NCBI RefSeq assembly: GCF_004793975.1
Contig: NZ_SRYB01000025.1
Span: forward strand, 13,255-77,254
DNA: 64,000 nucleotides
Reading direction: 5' to 3'
Source of the DNA: Lepagella muris
GTDB taxonomy: Bacteria > Bacteroidota > Bacteroidia > Bacteroidales > Muribaculaceae
This document shows, piece after piece, positions 62,707-64,000 of the stretch. The number at the start of each line of letters is the position of its first letter. Positions within the stretch are counted from its first letter, which is position 1. A program made the translations under genes and the position numbers. The notes beneath the pieces are model-generated. The model was not told where the DNA came from. It was given only the letters and a program-made list of their open reading frames with translations, and made no database searches.

Positions 62707-63041
62707 AAAAAAAGACGTGGGATGCTCTATCCTGCTATCCCTCCGTCTGAGGCCCTAGGAACTGCCTGCTTGCGAGGATAAGCAGTCGGTCAGCCCACGT
62801 TAGGTTTATATGTAATACCCCCGATAGGCAAGTCGCATCACTGCGGCTCGCCAAAGGGGCAGATATAACCAGCCCTGGACGCTTCCTTCTGCACTATCTT
62901 CTCGCAATTTTGAAATTTCCTAGGTTTCAGACGAAAGAAGACAGCGTTTGGATAAACGCCTTTTAGTATGTTGTCACCCTCCCTGCCGGTCGCTGACCGA
63001 TGTGAGAAGGAATGGTTAATTGTCACTCTCTTGTTGCAATT
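62707..63041 (-). ncRNA. Candidate structured non-coding RNA of about 330 nt, class unknown
   Basis: On the minus strand there is a promoter (TTG at 63075-63077, 19-base spacer, TATTTTTG at 63048-63055). Several stable hairpins follow: CGGTC/GACCG at 62987-62999, GCGTTT/AAACGC at 62944-62959, and a long stem at 62818-62859 closed by a GTGA tetraloop on CGCA/TGCG. A final domain at 62715-62800 is closed by ACGTGGG/CCCACGT and contains the hairpin CTGCTT/AAGCAG. It ends in seven T. It is not tmRNA or RNase P by the motifs I know. A 6S or Bacteroidales-1-like RNA is possible for the last domain. Confidence 0.55.
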
Positions 63042-63047
63042 ATTTCG

Positions 63048-63077
63048 CAAAAATAGAATTAAATTTTCATATCTGCA
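63048..63077 (-). promoter_or_regulatory. Promoter of the ncRNA candidate
   Basis: Minus strand TTG, a 19-base spacer, then TATTTTTG, which matches the Bacteroidota -33/-7 arrangement. Confidence 0.55.
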
Positions 63078-63103
63078 AGAATAACAGCATTAAATTGTAA
63101 AAA

Positions 63104-63157
63104 GAATTCTGCATGATGTTTGCATTTCTTTGAACTATTCCGATACGGAAAATCACA
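63104..63157. repeat. 54-bp leader repeat in front of R2
   Basis: Begins GAATTCTGCATGATGTTTGC and is found again without change at 63466-63519, directly in front of R3. Leader plus palindrome thus form a block of about 142 bases that has been duplicated in direct orientation. Confidence 0.8.
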
Positions 63158-63244
63158 CTAAGAAAAAAAAGAAAAGAAAGAAATCGATTAGTTTTTTAAG
63201 AAATAAAACAAAAATAATTTCTTTTCTTTCTTTTCTTCGTGTGC
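63154..63244. repeat. Purine-rich palindromic repeat, copy R2
   Basis: Nearly identical to R1, including the core and the 45 bases to the right, which are followed by a set of 23-bp tandem repeats. Confidence 0.85.
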
Positions 63245-63374
63245 CCATCCGATAACTTTATCTCTTAAAAATGGGGTCTTATCTTGACTAATCTTTCAAG
63301 CAGCCGATAGGCAATATGTGGTTTATATCTATTTTTCATAATGACCTGTGATATAATGAGTAAATTTGTCCATT

Positions 63375-63466
63375 CGTGTGTTTGGCGGGAAATCAATCGT
63401 GTGTTTGGCCGAAAATCAATCGTGTGTTTGGCGGGAAATCAATCGTGTGTTTGGCTGAAAACGAAG
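63375..63466 (+). repeat. Four tandem 23-bp repeats
   Basis: Each unit starts CGTGTGTTTGGC. Units 1-3 end ATCAAT. Units 1 and 3 are identical (GGGAA after GGC); units 2 and 4 differ at the same place, and unit 4 ends differently. They fill the space between R2 and R3. There are no spacers between units, so this is not a CRISPR array. Confidence 0.9.
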
Positions 63467-63519
63467 AATTCTGCATGATGTTTGCATTTCTTTGAACTAT
63501 TCCGATACGGAAAATCACA
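63466..63519. repeat. 54-bp leader repeat in front of R3
   Basis: Second copy of the 63104-63157 leader. It joins directly to the last 23-bp unit. Confidence 0.8.
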
Positions 63520-63608
63520 CGAAAAAAAAGAAAAGAAAGAAATCGATTAGTTTTTTAAGAATTAAAACAAAAATAATTTCTTTCATTTCCTTTTTTTCTT
63601 AGTGTGCC
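63516..63608. repeat. Purine-rich palindromic repeat, copy R3
   Basis: Same arms and core as R1 and R2 with a few base changes (CACGAAAAAAAAGAAAAG at the left, TTTTTTTCTTAGTGTGCC at the right). Confidence 0.85.
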
Positions 63609-63617
63609 CTTACGAGC

Positions 63618-63683
63618 GTTTGTATCGGTTTGTATCGGTTGTTTCACCCCGATACAAGCGATACAAGTGAAACAGCGATACAA
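63618..63683. repeat. Iteron-like cluster TTGTATCG / CGATACAA
   Basis: Two TTGTATCGG units, then GTTTCAC, then three CGATACAA units and GTGAAAC, so the whole can fold back on itself. It directly follows R3. Confidence 0.8.
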
Positions 63684-63712
63684 AGTCAACGCATAAACTT
63701 GTGTGGTGTTTG

Positions 63713-63807
63713 CACGAAGAAAAAAAAGAAAAGAAAGAAATTTATTGGTTTTTCAACGAATTGAAATAAAAATAATTTCTTTTATTTCTTTCTTTTCTTT
63801 GTGTGCC
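63713..63807. repeat. Purine-rich palindromic repeat, copy R4
   Basis: The most diverged copy: arms CACGAAGAAAAAAAAGAAAA and TTTCTTTCTTTTCTTTGTGTG are kept, while the core reads TTTATTGGTTTTTCAACG instead of the core of R1-R3. Confidence 0.8.
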
Positions 63808-63811
63808 TTTC

Positions 63812-63863
63812 CGATTCAGGTGATTCTCCCTGAATAAGTGAATCACTTGAATCAGCGAATCAC
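63812..63863. repeat. Iteron-like cluster GATTCA / TGAATC
   Basis: GATTCAGGTGATTC, then three TGAATC-type units with GTGAATCAC and GCGAATCAC, again able to fold back. It directly follows R4, as the TTGTATCG cluster follows R3. Confidence 0.75.
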
Positions 63864-63916
63864 ATAAAAATGTCAGATTAGTTTCAAAATAACAAAGCGG
63901 GTTATGGGGTCATGTA

Positions 63917-63924
63917 TAACTTTG
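63917..63924 (+). promoter_or_regulatory. -7 promoter element of the gene at the right edge
   Basis: TAACTTTG, a perfect TAnnTTTG match, 37 bases upstream of the ATG at 63962. Confidence 0.6.
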
Positions 63925-63961
63925 CGGCATCAAATAAATATCAAACTAAAAACAAGGTATT

Positions 63962-64000
63962 ATGAACGATATGCTCGCTTGCATTTCCTCCATCCCCGAT
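63962..64000 (+). CDS. Start of an unidentified gene cut by the window edge
   Basis: Thirteen codons from ATG (MNDMLACISSIPD). Too short to name. The promoter element 37 bases upstream and the repeat array in front suggest that it belongs to the same accessory region and that the repeats may be its regulatory or replication-type sites. Confidence 0.5.
   Translation, partial: MNDMLACISSIPD

Noticed and set aside
62838..63050. 70-codon frame on the minus strand
   Set aside because: It runs across several stable RNA hairpins and contains no protein motif; the RNA interpretation explains the sequence better.
63375..63466. Possible CRISPR array
   Set aside because: The 23-bp units are directly joined without unique spacers, and no cas genes are present in the window.

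Overview
The window reads as chromosomal DNA of a gut Bacteroidales, most likely a Muribaculaceae-type organism. The evidence is a SusB-SusC type start of a glycan locus, the Bacteroidota promoter form (TTTG, about 20 bases, TAnnTTTG) in front of many genes, a lineage-typical set of conserved genes (polA, rnhB, polyprenyl synthase, aroK, DUF2723) and many secreted glycoside hydrolases. The family placement is an inference from gene content, not a measured phylogeny.

Layout. 1-5.4 kb: an alpha-glucan locus, with GH97 followed by a cut SusC on the minus strand and a divergent GH31. 5.4-8.2 kb: TrkA/TrkH potassium uptake. 8.4-26 kb: sugar use, with an MFS sugar porter, a DUF5107/TPR protein, two GH2 enzymes, an AraC regulator, aldose epimerase and a phosphoesterase. 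This stretch is interrupted by an AAA/DUF4143 ATPase and by an acyl-CoA ligase/cupin-regulator pair. 26-29 kb: cobamide genes cbiB and cobD, and a zinc alcohol dehydrogenase. 29.2-44.3 kb: an AT-rich accessory island ending beside a tRNA-Leu. 44.6-55.7 kb: housekeeping genes. 55.8-59.5 kb: a four-gene operon that looks like steroid or bile-acid ring chemistry (5-alpha-reductase, an Old Yellow Enzyme reductase, two SDRs). 59.5-64 kb: a second accessory region with a truncated ATPase, a secreted LRR-like protein, a strongly structured ncRNA candidate and a complex array of palindromic and tandem repeats.

The island holds the main candidate system. Seven tightly coupled plus-strand genes (32245-42666) encode a DUF4007 protein, a large P-loop ATPase, a DndC-like PAPS-reductase-family protein, a PLD-nuclease/SF2-helicase fusion, a 77-aa protein, a DndD-like SMC ATPase with a CxxC hook and a 195-aa protein. 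This resembles a DNA phosphorothioation modification-restriction system with a non-canonical gene set: no dndA, no recognisable dndB or DndE. Divergent from it is a 171-aa protein that resembles the N-terminal domain of HNH endonucleases of the sulfur-binding (McrA) kind, but without the HNH part. Two identical 17-bp palindromes flank the shared promoter region. Downstream lies a three-gene minus-strand module (membrane protein, membrane-anchored deoxyribosyltransferase/TIR-like protein, zinc ribbon) that looks like a small effector system.

Other notable structure: a 169-bp MITE-like element present twice with perfect 8-bp target duplications, a 123-bp promoter region shared by two unrelated genes, and four copies of a purine-rich palindrome of about 92 bp, three of which lead into distinct repeat families.
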